Assembly (NCBI RefSeq): GCF_018881605.1
Contig: NZ_JACVPZ010000001.1
Span: 1,426,001-1,490,000, forward strand
Reading direction: 5' to 3'
From: Polynucleobacter sp. UB-Tiil-W10
GTDB taxonomy: Bacteria > Pseudomonadota > Gammaproteobacteria > Burkholderiales > Burkholderiaceae
Length of the DNA stretch: 64,000 nucleotides
Shown here: positions 44,524 to 53,688 of the stretch, piece after piece
Layout of the letters: each line of letters opens with the position of its first letter
Numbering within the stretch: the stretch's first letter is position 1
Made by a program: the position numbers and the translations under genes
Notes under the pieces: generated by a model
Told to the model about the DNA's origin: nothing
The model's input: the letters and a program-made list of their open reading frames with translations, nothing else
Database searches by the model: none

Positions 44524-45669
44524 TTAAAAGGTTCCTGGATACAAAATATCTTTAGTTACATTCTGAATATCGCGATGGCCAGTAAATGCCATAGTGATAT
44601 CCAACTCGTTATGAATAATCTCTAAGCACTTGGTTACACCTGCTTCACCCATAGCGCCCAATCCATAGAGGAATGGGCGACCAATCATTGTGCCGCGTGC
44701 GCCCAAGGCCCATGCTTTTAGAACGTCTTGACCTGAACGAATACCGCCGTCCATCCACACTTCGATGTCCTTGCCAACAGCATCCACAATTCCAGGTAAG
44801 GCCTGAATGCTAGAGATCGCGCCATCTAATTGACGACCGCCATGGTTGGAAACAATTAATGCATCTGCCCCAGAGTTTGCTGCTAAGCGAGCATCACCTT
44901 CATCCAAGATTCCTTTGATGATGAGTTTGCCGCCCCAAAGTTTTTTGATCCACTCAACATCACCCCAATTAAGCCCTGGATCAAATTGCTCTGCAGTCCA
45001 AGAGGATAGGGAGGACATATTGCCTACACCGGTAGCGTGCCCAACAATGTTGCGGAAAGTTCTACGCGGCGTCATTGCCATTCCAAGACACCAGCGAGGC
45101 TTGGTGGCCATATTGATCATATTGGCAATCGTCAGCTTAGGAGGGGCTGAGAGACCATTCTTTAAATCCTTATGACGCTGCCCTAGGATTTGCAAATCTA
45201 AGGTTAAAACGAGAGCAGAGCATTTGGCTGCTTTAGCGCGCTCAATCAAGCGCTCAATAAAGCCGCGATCTTTCATGACATAGAGTTGAAACCAAAATGG
45301 TTTCGTAGTGCGCTCTGCGACATCTTCAATTGAGCAAATGCTCATAGTAGACAAACAGAATGGCACACCAAATTTCTCGGCAGCTTGAGCTGCCAATATT
45401 TCACCATCAGCATGTTGCATGCCAGTAAGGCCAGTAGGCGCAAGAGCAACTGGCATTGCCACTTCTTGACCGACCATCGTTGTCTTGGTGGTGCGGTTAG
45501 TCATATTTACTGCTACACGCTGGCGCAGCTTAATCTTTTGAAAATCAGATTCATTGGCGCGGTAGGTTGATTCAGTCCATGATCCAGAGTCAGCATAGTC
45601 ATAGAACATCTTGGGGGTGCGTTTTTGATGGAGGACCCGCAAGTCTTCTATATTGGTAATGATTGCCAC
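44524..45669 (-). CDS. lldD: FMN-dependent L-lactate dehydrogenase LldD-like
   Basis: A 381-residue FMN alpha-hydroxy-acid dehydrogenase oxidising L-lactate (or a related 2-hydroxy acid) into the respiratory chain. The active-site motif SNHGGRQLDGA, catalytic FQLYVMKDR, VLTLDLQILGQRHKD and DGGIRSGQDVLKAWALGA are present. The DUF4239 frame begins directly after its stop codon. Substrate choice between lactate and other 2-hydroxy acids is inferred from family similarity. Confidence 0.88.
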   Translation of the reverse strand: MAIITNIEDLRVLHQKRTPKMFYDYADSGSWTESTYRANESDFQKIKLRQRVAVNMTNRTTKTTMVGQEVAMPVALAPTGLTGMQHADGEILAAQAAEKFGVPFCLSTMSICSIEDVAERTTKPFWFQLYVMKDRGFIERLIERAKAAKCSALVLTLDLQILGQRHKDLKNGLSAPPKLTIANMINMATKPRWCLGMAMTPRRTFRNIVGHATGVGNMSSLSSWTAEQFDPGLNWGDVEWIKKLWGGKLIIKGILDEGDARLAANSGADALIVSNHGGRQLDGAISSIQALPGIVDAVGKDIEVWMDGGIRSGQDVLKAWALGARGTMIGRPFLYGLGAMGEAGVTKCLEIIHNELDITMAFTGHRDIQNVTKDILYPGTF

Positions 45670-45815
45670 AATGGTTCCTTCGGATTGATGCTCATTTGTT
45701 GAAGCAAAAGCTTAATTTAAGCTCTATCTTAGCAATACCGGGGATTTGTTTCTACAATGCTAGGGTATCCCTTGCTTGGGGACCTCAAATAACTCATTCC
45801 CTAATACGCTGCTGA

Positions 45816-46718
45816 ATGCATCAACTGAATTTTTCCACCATTTTCTCCTTGCTGACAGCTACGGCCTTATGGGCCGGCAATGCAATTGCTGGGCGCGTAT
45901 TGGTGGGTAGCATTTCTCCAATTACCTTAAGTGCAGCACGCTGGGGATTGGCCGCCTTACTTTTGCTGCCTTTGGGTTGGCGCGTCTTCACGCCAGGAAG
46001 TGCCTTGTGGCAAAACAAGAAACGCTTCCTGCTCTTGGGTTTATTCGGGGTAGGTAGTTATAACGTGCTGCTCTACCTTGCGCTGCAAACCTCCACTGCT
46101 ATTAATGTCACCTTGATTGGTGCCAGCATGCCGATTTGGATGTTATTCATTGGCGCAGTGTTTTACCAAGTGAAGCCTAGCATCTTGCAAATGGTTGGCG
46201 CATTGGTGAGTTTGCTAGGCGTGGGTATTGTGCTTTCACGAGGAGATCTGGCAGCTCTTCTATCTATGCAGATGGTTGTGGGGGATCTTTTAATAATGCT
46301 GGCCACTATCTTGTGGGCTTTTTACAGTTGGATGTTAAGTCGTCCGGGATCCAGTACAGAGCGTCAATGGCCGTGGGCTGAATTTTTAATGGCGCAAGTA
46401 ACGGTAGGTCTGTTGTGGACAGGTTTTTTTGACAGCTTTGAGATTGCAGCTGGCCACGCTTTTATTGATCTCAATTGGTGGACTGCATCGTTGATTCTCT
46501 TTGTCGCCATTGGCCCCTCTCTCATTGCTTATCGTTGTTGGGGTTACGGTGTTAATGGGGCAGGCCCTACGGTGGCCGCCTTTTTTGCTAATTTCATCCC
46601 CTTGTTTACTGCGCTTTTATCAGCCGCGATGTTGGGTGAGCCTCCTCAGGTCTTTCATGGCCTTGCCTTTACTTTGATTGTTGCCGGCATTGTTATCTCC
46701 TCCAAAAGAGGGAAGTAA
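45816..46718 (+). CDS. DMT (EamA) family transporter
   Basis: A 300-residue, ten-helix drug/metabolite transporter with two EamA repeats (first around ATALWAGNAIAGRVL and APITLSAARWGLA-type sequence; second around ILWAFYSWMLSRPG). It is typically an exporter of amino acids or metabolites; the substrate is not predictable. It stands alone with a 124-base gap before the aminotransferase. Confidence 0.88.
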   Translation: MHQLNFSTIFSLLTATALWAGNAIAGRVLVGSISPITLSAARWGLAALLLLPLGWRVFTPGSALWQNKKRFLLLGLFGVGSYNVLLYLALQTSTAINVTLIGASMPIWMLFIGAVFYQVKPSILQMVGALVSLLGVGIVLSRGDLAALLSMQMVVGDLLIMLATILWAFYSWMLSRPGSSTERQWPWAEFLMAQVTVGLLWTGFFDSFEIAAGHAFIDLNWWTASLILFVAIGPSLIAYRCWGYGVNGAGPTVAAFFANFIPLFTALLSAAMLGEPPQVFHGLAFTLIVAGIVISSKRGK

Positions 46719-46842
46719 GTCAGATAAATCAGGCAAAACAGGCAAAAATGCCCTTTTAAGTGGGTTTTTGGCCCTGAGCCCCCAAAAAAGTCGTAAATCG
46801 GTATCATTTAGGGCTAATCACTGAAATCCCTAGGAAATTACT

Positions 46843-47991
46843 ATGCCAGGCTTACTTCCCAATGTTGATCCAGACGGTTTATTAGAGTTCTCGGTCGTGT
46901 ATACCGACCGCTCTTTGAATCACATGTCTGAAGAATTCAAGCGTGTAATGGTCGATATTTCGAGCGTCCTGAAAGACGCTTATAACGCCAGCTCTGCAGT
47001 GATCGTTCCTGGTAGCGGCACTTTTGGTATGGAAGCAGTTGCCCGCCAATTTGGCAATAATAAGAAATGCCTAGTCCTACGCAACGGATGGTTTAGCTAT
47101 CGTTGGACGCAAATTTTCGACTTGGATAGTTCTTTCAAAGATATCTCCATATTAAAAGGTCGGCAAGTAGATAACTCTGCTCAAGGTGCTTTTGAGCCTG
47201 CTCCAATTGAAGAGGTGGTTGCATTCATTAAGAAGGAAAAGCCTGCGGTTGTTTTTGCGCCGCATGTAGAAACTTCAGCGGGCATCATTCTTCCTGATGA
47301 CTACATCAAGGCAGTTGGTGAAGCAGTACGCTCTGTTGATGGTATTTTTGTATTGGACTGCATCGCCTCAGGCGCAATGTGGGTTGATATGAAAGCATGT
47401 AATGTTGATGTGTTGATTTCAGCTCCGCAAAAAGGCTGGAGTAGCTCACCATGCTGCGCGTTGATCGCGCTGGGCGAGAGAGGTCGTGAGCGCATTGACT
47501 CTACTCAAAGCACTAGCTTTTCGATGGACTTAAAAAAATGGTTGCAGATTATGGAGGCCTATGAAAAAGGTGGCCACGTGTATCACACCACTATGCCTAC
47601 GGATGCCTTAAAGATTTTGCGTAACGTGATGAAAGAAACCCAGTCACTTGGTTTTGCAGCACTTAAAGCTAAGCAAATTGAATTGGGCACTAAGGTTCGC
47701 GATCTTTTGGTATCCAAAGGTTACCCTTCGGTGGCTGCTAAGGGCTATCAATCTCCAGGCGTCATCGTGAGCTTTACCAAAGATCCTGATATTCAATCTG
47801 GTAAGAAGTTCATTGCGCTAGGCTTGCAAACTGCTGCTGGCGTTCCTTTGCAGTGTGATGAGCGTCCAGACTTCCGTACCTTCCGTCTTGGATTGTTTGG
47901 TTTGGAAAAATTAGCCCATGTTGATCGCACAGTTGGACATCTTGCAACTGCATTAGAGAAAATTACTGAGGCTGAAGCTCAGCCTGCTTAA
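46843..47991 (+). CDS. Class V aminotransferase (alanine/serine-glyoxylate type)
   Basis: A 382-residue PLP aminotransferase of class V. The N-terminal PGSGTFGMEAVARQF binds PLP phosphate; the Schiff-base lysine is in SAPQKGWSSSP, with DCIASGAMWVDM upstream. Relatives act on alanine, serine or 2-aminoethylphosphonate with glyoxylate or pyruvate. The sequence does not resolve which. It is single, followed by a strong bidirectional terminator. Confidence 0.85.
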   Translation: MPGLLPNVDPDGLLEFSVVYTDRSLNHMSEEFKRVMVDISSVLKDAYNASSAVIVPGSGTFGMEAVARQFGNNKKCLVLRNGWFSYRWTQIFDLDSSFKDISILKGRQVDNSAQGAFEPAPIEEVVAFIKKEKPAVVFAPHVETSAGIILPDDYIKAVGEAVRSVDGIFVLDCIASGAMWVDMKACNVDVLISAPQKGWSSSPCCALIALGERGRERIDSTQSTSFSMDLKKWLQIMEAYEKGGHVYHTTMPTDALKILRNVMKETQSLGFAALKAKQIELGTKVRDLLVSKGYPSVAAKGYQSPGVIVSFTKDPDIQSGKKFIALGLQTAAGVPLQCDERPDFRTFRLGLFGLEKLAHVDRTVGHLATALEKITEAEAQPA

Positions 47992-48016
47992 TCAACTCAA
48001 GTAGTACAGTATTAAA

Positions 48017-48046
48017 AATAAAGGCCATCATCTGATGGCCTTTATT
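48017..48046. terminator. Bidirectional terminator after the aminotransferase gene
   Basis: AATAAAGGCCATCA (48017-48030) and TGATGGCCTTTATT (48033-48046) form a perfect 14-bp stem, AT-rich at both ends, between the convergent aminotransferase and haem-binding genes. It can serve both strands. Confidence 0.88.
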
Positions 48047-48083
48047 ACCTTTAGCGAAACGAAATCCAAATTGATGAAGCGAC

Positions 48084-48713
48084 TTATCTAGCCAAGGGAT
48101 TCGGGGTAGCGTCACCAATTTTGTGAAGCGTGTTGTTATCAACGTGATGAAATAGTTCTGCCTGACCTTTGATCTTCATGACAGTGTCCTGCTCATAAGA
48201 CCAGGTGCCATCATCATGAGTGGAAACCTGAATCCGAAACTCCACCGTTCTAAATGCGTAATCTAAAAATGGGTTGGATGATATTCCTGCGCATCGATCA
48301 CCTTCTTTGGCATAAAGCTCAAATTGCTTTGCATCTGAGGTGGCATTACCTGTGGCCATTGTGATCATGCCACGCGGTATGCTAAGCGTATGAATCACGC
48401 TACCGGTAGCAGGCTCCCAGAGCCAGTAACCCACTTGGTCATGATAGGTCTTTACTTGATCGGGCTTGGTGATATGGGTGTGATACCTCAAGCCATAAAA
48501 CAATTGAGGGCCATTCGTTTGGGGATCGATAGGTTGAAGCTCAATGCGTTCTTCATAAGCTTGTTTCTTTGGACCTTCAGCTTTGGGTTTGACATCTAAG
48601 CCACGAATGCCTTCCCAAATTCCGGCCATGCCAGTCAAGGGCCCAAGCTGCTCTAGGGTGTTCACTGAATAGCCTTGGGGCTCAGTAAAAATGTCGCTGG
48701 GGAAATGGCTCAT
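48084..48713 (-). CDS. FABP/nitrobindin-type haem-binding beta-barrel protein
   Basis: A 209-residue lipocalin-like beta-barrel protein of the FABP/nitrobindin-related family. The opening LGPLTGMAGIWEGIRGLD is the typical first strand with Gly-x-Trp; the body contains VGYWLWEPATGSVIHTLSIPRG. Such proteins can bind haem; the His ligand is not clear. The ATG at 48713 was chosen with AAAAGG eight bases upstream over a TTG at 48719. Single gene; function unknown. Confidence 0.75.
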   Translation of the reverse strand: MSHFPSDIFTEPQGYSVNTLEQLGPLTGMAGIWEGIRGLDVKPKAEGPKKQAYEERIELQPIDPQTNGPQLFYGLRYHTHITKPDQVKTYHDQVGYWLWEPATGSVIHTLSIPRGMITMATGNATSDAKQFELYAKEGDRCAGISSNPFLDYAFRTVEFRIQVSTHDDGTWSYEQDTVMKIKGQAELFHHVDNNTLHKIGDATPNPLAR

Positions 48714-48794
48714 AACCAACCTTTTAAAAATGAAGCATTAATGTCAAATTTTTGAGTATTATTAAACTATCCACAAACTCTCTTGGAGAATGAC

Positions 48795-49061
48795 ATGATT
48801 TCACGTATTGTGCGCTTGAGCTTAGCCTCCCTTATTACCGCTGCTATCGGTATTACTCCAATTTCCGTGATGGCTGCTGATCCAGCGCCTGCGCCAACTC
48901 CAGCCGCGGCTCCAGTTGCTGCGCCTGCTTCGACTCCAGCGGAAAAATCTGCAGAGAAGAAAGCTAAGAAGAAAGCAAAGAAAGAAAAAAAGGCTGAGAA
49001 AAAAGCCAAAAAGAAATCTAAGAAGAAATCTAAACCAGCCGCTGACGCTGCAGCTCAGTAA
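48795..49061 (+). CDS. Exported Ala/Pro linker and Lys-rich protein
   Basis: An 88-residue protein: a signal or anchor (IVRLSLASLITAAIGITPISVMA), an Ala/Pro-rich linker, then a highly basic Lys/Ala tail of about 30 residues (mostly KKAKK-type repeats). The tail resembles histone H1-like or nucleic-acid-binding low-complexity sequence, yet the signal predicts export. The ATG at 48795 has GGAGAA just upstream. The underlying DNA is a purine-rich repeat. No function is known. Confidence 0.65.
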   Translation: MISRIVRLSLASLITAAIGITPISVMAADPAPAPTPAAAPVAAPASTPAEKSAEKKAKKKAKKEKKAEKKAKKKSKKKSKPAADAAAQ

Positions 49062-49076
49062 AGTAAATCAATCCCT

Positions 49077-50054
49077 TTAATTAAGGGGTTCTGCACTATC
49101 TAAATCATCAGATCTTTTGGGGTCTGGTGATTTTTTTATTGGAGCATCCTTGCGCACTAGCAACCACATCGCTGCCATAACCAAAGTCATGCCGCTAATT
49201 TGTATCCAGGTAATGGGCTCTGCCAAAATTAAATATCCCATGAAGATGGTAGACACTGGACCCAGTATTCCAGCTTGTGCTACCAAGGGAGACCCAATCC
49301 GATTAATAGCAATCATGATCAGTAGCATTGGAATGACGGTACATAAGCTAGCGTTCAAAAGACTAAACCCATAGATCTGCGGCAATTGTTGAAAAATTGC
49401 CAATGGATTGTGAATGGTTGACTGCGCAATACTCAGAATGGCGGAAGCGGAGCTTGCATAGACCACTAGGCGTACGCTACCAATGCGTTTGACCATCTCA
49501 CCGGCACCAATCATATAAGCCGCATAGGAACAGGCGCTGCCAAATACAAGAGCCATGCCAAACCAAGCGCTGATACCGGTGGAGTTGGCATCTTGAATAA
49601 AAACGATAAAAACCCCGATGTAGCCAACGACTAGTGCATACCACTGCAAGCGGGAAATGGGTTTCTTTAAAACAAAATAGGAGATCAACAGAACAATCGT
49701 AGGCGTGAGATAAAGAACAATTCTCTCAAGACCAACCGAGATATATTGAAGACCCAAGAAGTCGACATAGCTTGCTAAGAAGTATCCTAAAAAGCCGAGG
49801 AAAAATAATTTACCGCGATCAAGCCAAGTAATTGGGCTCATTTCTTTACGGCGAGATTCCCACCAGAAGATTCCCCAAAACAAGGGAAGGGCCATGAGCA
49901 TGCGTAAGGCCAAAAGTGTTTCTGCATTTGCTCCGTACTCAAACGCTAGTTTCACCAGAATGGCTTTTCCAGAGAAAAGCATGGAACCCACACCGGCCAT
50001 CAAAATGCCATAGAGGTAGCGTCGATGATGGTGAGCTGCGCTTACAGAATGCAT
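49077..50054 (-). CDS. DMT (EamA) family transporter, second copy
   Basis: A 325-residue ten-helix EamA-type transporter. The repeat sequences are ALRMLMALPLFWGIFW and LVFGSACSYAAYMIGAGEMV. It is unrelated in detail to the one at 45816. It lies directly downstream of nnrD (6 bases) on the same strand, so they may be cotranscribed, with no obvious functional link. Substrate unknown. Confidence 0.87.
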   Translation of the reverse strand: MHSVSAAHHHRRYLYGILMAGVGSMLFSGKAILVKLAFEYGANAETLLALRMLMALPLFWGIFWWESRRKEMSPITWLDRGKLFFLGFLGYFLASYVDFLGLQYISVGLERIVLYLTPTIVLLISYFVLKKPISRLQWYALVVGYIGVFIVFIQDANSTGISAWFGMALVFGSACSYAAYMIGAGEMVKRIGSVRLVVYASSASAILSIAQSTIHNPLAIFQQLPQIYGFSLLNASLCTVIPMLLIMIAINRIGSPLVAQAGILGPVSTIFMGYLILAEPITWIQISGMTLVMAAMWLLVRKDAPIKKSPDPKRSDDLDSAEPLN

Positions 50055-50060
50055 CGCTAT

Positions 50061-50945
50061 TTATAACAGTTTATTGAGAAGTGCTCGCATTTCTAGAATG
50101 GTTTCGGAGGGAGTAAGGCCAATGGGTCCAACCCCTTTGCTTACTAGGTTATCTGCCGCATGGGCATGTAGCTCAACTGCAATCCCCGAGGCTTGCCATA
50201 GATCTAGCTGATGACGCACGCCTTGACCGGCGATAGCAGCAATACTTCCCGTCAGAATGTCTCCCATACCTCCAGTACCCATGCCTGGGTTACCGGCGAG
50301 ACACTGAGCGGGTGGGTGCTGTGGTGAGGCAATGAGAGTGTGCTGTCCCTTCAGAACCACAATTGATTGTGTTAGTTCAATGAGTTGTTGAATGGCATCT
50401 ACGCGATTGGCTTGCACTATTTCAGTTGTGGTCTTTAAAAGCTTCGCTGCTTCGCCAGGGTGAGGGGTGAGAACTGTAAGCCCCGGAAAATCGGAGTTAC
50501 GCTTCTTCAAGCAATCTAATAGCCCAACATTCTCGCTAATAAGATTGAGAGCATCAGCATCAATGACCAGTGGAATATTGGGATAGGCAAGTGATGCGCG
50601 TAGACATTGATAAGCCAATTCTGATTTACCAAGTCCTGGACCGATGGCAATGACATCAGGCTGCGTAGCGAGGAGTACATCATTAATATTGTCTGTGGCA
50701 AGACGAATCATGAGTTCAGGTTGATTGGCATCGGCATGCGCTGAAGCGGAATCTAACATTTCTAAGATAGTCCAACCGGCTCCAAGATGTAAACAGGCAT
50801 TTCCCGCCAAAATAAGGGCACCAGCCATTCCTGGCGCACCACCTATTAAAACTACTTTCCCAGCATTGCCTTTATGTTCTGCAGGTTTGCGTCGCAGTAG
50901 CTTGGCTAGCTTGAGAGTGTCTAGGGTGGCTGGTTGCGGCTTCAT
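50061..50945 (-). CDS. nnrD: ADP/ATP-dependent NAD(P)H-hydrate dehydratase (NnrD domain only)
   Basis: A 294-residue YjeF C-terminal-type (ribokinase-like) enzyme repairing damaged, hydrated NAD(P)H. Motifs are GNAGKVVLIGGAPGMAGA, IGPGLG, DADALNLI, LTPHPGEAAKLL, and the nucleotide site NPGMGTGGMGDILTG. The epimerase domain (NnrE) found fused in E. coli YjeF is absent and not seen nearby. Start ATG 50945; single-domain forms are common in other bacteria. Confidence 0.92.
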   Translation of the reverse strand: MKPQPATLDTLKLAKLLRRKPAEHKGNAGKVVLIGGAPGMAGALILAGNACLHLGAGWTILEMLDSASAHADANQPELMIRLATDNINDVLLATQPDVIAIGPGLGKSELAYQCLRASLAYPNIPLVIDADALNLISENVGLLDCLKKRNSDFPGLTVLTPHPGEAAKLLKTTTEIVQANRVDAIQQLIELTQSIVVLKGQHTLIASPQHPPAQCLAGNPGMGTGGMGDILTGSIAAIAGQGVRHQLDLWQASGIAVELHAHAADNLVSKGVGPIGLTPSETILEMRALLNKLL

Positions 50946-51009
50946 GTGGTTAGTATCGCTCTGAATTGGGCAGTATTGAGCTAATTATAGGAAAGAGTAT
51001 GCTCGTCAT

Positions 51010-52425
51010 ATGAAGATCCAATTTCTTGGTGCGGCAGGCGAGGTAACGGGCTCACGTCATTTGGTTGAAGTCATGTTATCTGGAAAGCTAAGACATTTCA
51101 TGGTTGACTATGGAATGTTTCAGGGTGGGCGAGAGGCAACCAATAAAAATCTCGAGCCACTACCATTCTCACCAAAAGATCTCGAATTTGTAGTGCTAAC
51201 ACATGCGCATATTGACCATAGTGGTTTATTGCCTCGTCTTTGCGCTCAAGGATTTTCAGGACCCATCTACTGTACAAATGCTACCTTTGAGTTATTGAAA
51301 ATTCTGTTGCTCGACAGCGCCCATTTGCAGCGCGCAGATGTAGAGAGGGCTGAGAGAAAGATTAAGGTAGGCAAATGGCGCGGAGAAGTGCCGGTTGCCT
51401 TATATTCTAGAGAAGAGGTGGAGATGACTCTGACCCAGTTCCAGCCATTGGAGTATGGGCAGTTAGTTGAATTGTTGCCAGGAATCCAGTTAGAGTTTCG
51501 CAACGCTGGACATATTTTAGGTTCCGCAATTGCCCTTATCAATATCACCGAAGATGGGCTTGAGAAAAAGTTATGTGTCTTTTCGGGAGATATTGGTATG
51601 AAGGGGAAAGTCTTAATGCCTGACCCGGAATTAATTAAAGGCGCGGATATCGTGGTAGTTGAGTCTACCTATGGTGATCGCTTACATCGCAGCTTGCAAG
51701 ATACTGAGGATGAGTTGGTTGAAGTGATTGCTTCAACAATGAGTGCACATGGCAATGTAGTCATGCCAGCCTTTGCGGTAGGGCGCACTCAAGAAATACT
51801 ATTTCTTTTAATTGACTTGGTCAGAAGGGGGCGCCTACCCCATTTAAATATTTGGGTAGATTCACCGATGGCTACTGCAGCAACTCATCTCACACAGCAC
51901 TTTTTCTCTCAATTAGATGGCCAGTCTCAAGCTACTTTTGAGTGGTATAAAAATAATCCAGGCGCAGCAGATCTTCGCTTTATCGCCGATGTTGAAGAAT
52001 CTAAGGCGTTGAATAAAATTAAGGGTGGTGCAATCATTATTTCTGCCAGCGGTATGTGTGATGCTGGTCGTATAGTGCATCATCTAGCCAGCAATTTACC
52101 GCGAGCACAAAATGCTATTGTGATAACGGGATTCCAGGCTTATGGAAGTCTCGGTAGGCGCTTGGTGGATAAGGTGCAGAAGGTTCGATTGTTTGGTGAG
52201 GAGGTGCCTGTAAAAGCCTCGATCCATACGATTGGCGGTTTATCTGCCCATGCTGATCAGGCCGGATTGCTTGATTGGCTCAGGGGATTTGAGCGCCCTC
52301 CAAAAACAGTATTTGTTGTACACGGTGAGCCAGAGTCATCTTCTGTATTGGCTGCAAGCATCAGAGAAGAATTGCATTGGGATAACGTCATTATCCCTGA
52401 GCGTTTACATTCTTATCGGTGCTAA
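51010..52425 (+). CDS. MBL-fold/beta-CASP RNA exonuclease-type protein
   Basis: A 471-residue metallo-beta-lactamase protein with beta-CASP and RMMBL domains, as in CPSF73 or RNase J relatives. Zinc ligands are in THAHIDHSG near residue 64, GHILGSA, and SGDIG; the beta-CASP part has SGMCDAGRIVHHL and FQAYGSLGRRL, and the C-terminus IGGLSAHADQ. It is probably an RNA or DNA exonuclease; the substrate is not known. Divergent from nnrD. Confidence 0.88.
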   Translation: MKIQFLGAAGEVTGSRHLVEVMLSGKLRHFMVDYGMFQGGREATNKNLEPLPFSPKDLEFVVLTHAHIDHSGLLPRLCAQGFSGPIYCTNATFELLKILLLDSAHLQRADVERAERKIKVGKWRGEVPVALYSREEVEMTLTQFQPLEYGQLVELLPGIQLEFRNAGHILGSAIALINITEDGLEKKLCVFSGDIGMKGKVLMPDPELIKGADIVVVESTYGDRLHRSLQDTEDELVEVIASTMSAHGNVVMPAFAVGRTQEILFLLIDLVRRGRLPHLNIWVDSPMATAATHLTQHFFSQLDGQSQATFEWYKNNPGAADLRFIADVEESKALNKIKGGAIIISASGMCDAGRIVHHLASNLPRAQNAIVITGFQAYGSLGRRLVDKVQKVRLFGEEVPVKASIHTIGGLSAHADQAGLLDWLRGFERPPKTVFVVHGEPESSSVLAASIREELHWDNVIIPERLHSYRC

Positions 52426-52439
52426 CCCATTTAGAACAA

Positions 52440-53258
52440 TTAGTCAGCTACTTTTGCGCCTTGGATGTTATGACGCTTCATGGATTCCGCTACAAATCCA
52501 GATTGCTTTAACTCTGCGATGACACTACTCAAGAAAGCATTTGTAGTTTCATAGCTGGACCTTGCCTTTGGAATGCCAATTGCTTGATTAATCACCATGA
52601 AACGACCCGGTAGCATACGAAGACCTTCGTAGCGCTTTGCATCACTCTCTAGCTGCTGCTTTACACCTGCCGCCACATTTCCTAGTCCAGACATAAAGTC
52701 ATCAATGACCGCTTGCGAACTCGCTGCTCTTAATAGGGTGGCATTCTTAATCTCACGCGTCAGATAAAGATCATAAGCGCTACCTTTCCCAACGACGATT
52801 TCATTGCCTGCAGCATCCACCTCTGCATTTGTCTTTAAAGGGGATGAAGTCTTCACCATATAAGCCCCTTCAATTTGAATGTAAGCCGGGGTATAGCTGA
52901 TATCGGCGCCGCGAACGGGATCGATGGCCACAAATACTAAATCGATATCTCCAGTCTTCACCGCGTCGACCGTTGCGCCCGCAGTTTTGAAAGGGATGAG
53001 TCGCACAGGCAATGAAATGCGTTTTCCTATTTCATTGGCTATATCAATGGTTACTCCATATAGATTTTTTGAGGCGAGATCTTCGTTTGCAAGAATGGGA
53101 TTGCCTAAATTAATGCCGACACGCAGAGTGCCAGTTGGCGCAAAAGAGGTGAGCGATGTGGAATCAATGGTTTTCATAGTGGCAGATGATTGACTAATAG
53201 CAAATTGAGGTAAGCACAGAAGCGCAAGCGAAGTGATTAGAAAAAGTAGTGACTTCAT
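52440..53258 (-). CDS. Transporter substrate-binding protein (amino-acid type)
   Basis: A 272-residue periplasmic solute-binding protein of the SBP_bac_3 family. A Sec signal (LFLITSLALLCLPQFAIS) precedes the fold; GTLRVGINLG, NLYGVTIDIANEIGKR and VGKGSAYDLYLTRE are typical. No ABC permease or ATPase is nearby, so the partner is elsewhere, or it acts in signalling. ATG 53258 was chosen over a TTG one codon before it. Confidence 0.82.
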   Translation of the reverse strand: MKSLLFLITSLALLCLPQFAISQSSATMKTIDSTSLTSFAPTGTLRVGINLGNPILANEDLASKNLYGVTIDIANEIGKRISLPVRLIPFKTAGATVDAVKTGDIDLVFVAIDPVRGADISYTPAYIQIEGAYMVKTSSPLKTNAEVDAAGNEIVVGKGSAYDLYLTREIKNATLLRAASSQAVIDDFMSGLGNVAAGVKQQLESDAKRYEGLRMLPGRFMVINQAIGIPKARSSYETTNAFLSSVIAELKQSGFVAESMKRHNIQGAKVAD

Positions 53259-53275
53259 CAAAATATTGAGATAAA

Positions 53276-53299
53276 AAAACCGCGGCGGACCGCGGTTTT
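53276..53299 (-). terminator. Terminator between the small protein and the binding-protein gene
   Basis: AAAACCGCGG (53276-53285), loop CGGA, CCGCGGTTTT (53290-53299). On the minus strand it is followed by a run of seven T, so it terminates the small Ala-rich protein gene (53317-53523). Confidence 0.9.
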
Positions 53300-53316
53300 A
53301 TATGCAAATGAAAAGA

Positions 53317-53523
53317 TTATTTCTTAGCATCAGCTGCAGCAGGAGCTGCTGCAGGAGCCGCAGGGGCTTCTGCCGGAGCATCTTTCTTAGCTTCTTCCAT
53401 ATGAGCAGCTTCTGAACCATGCTTTTCACCGCTCATATCAACGTTACCGTCGCCTTTGAGGAGTAAGTATGCTGTGGCACCGATTAAGACTAGTACCATG
53501 ATGATGATTGAACGGTTGCTCAT
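53317..53523 (-). CDS. Small membrane-anchored Ala-rich protein
   Basis: A 68-residue protein with an N-terminal membrane helix (IIIMVLVLIGATAYLLLKG) followed by a charged, then Ala/Pro-rich tail. It is a likely single-span inner-membrane protein, tail in the periplasm or cytoplasm unknown. A strong terminator lies downstream. No domain is recognised. Confidence 0.65.
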   Translation of the reverse strand: MSNRSIIIMVLVLIGATAYLLLKGDGNVDMSGEKHGSEAAHMEEAKKDAPAEAPAAPAAAPAAADAKK

Positions 53524-53688
53524 TGCTTATCCTTCGATTTAGTTGAAATTAAGCCGATATTAACTCGGGATGGACGCCGGGTAAATCCCAATAATCCCTA
53601 GAAGCCCATATCTTTGATTGAACTAGGTATTAACACTAATTTAGCCTGCGAGTTAAGATGGCGCTATAGAGACCAAGAAAGTTGCAAT

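Noticed and set aside
49070-49090. Inverted repeat between the Lys-rich gene and the DMT gene as a terminator
   Set aside because: AATCCCTT/AAGGGGTT has one wobble and no T-run on either strand.
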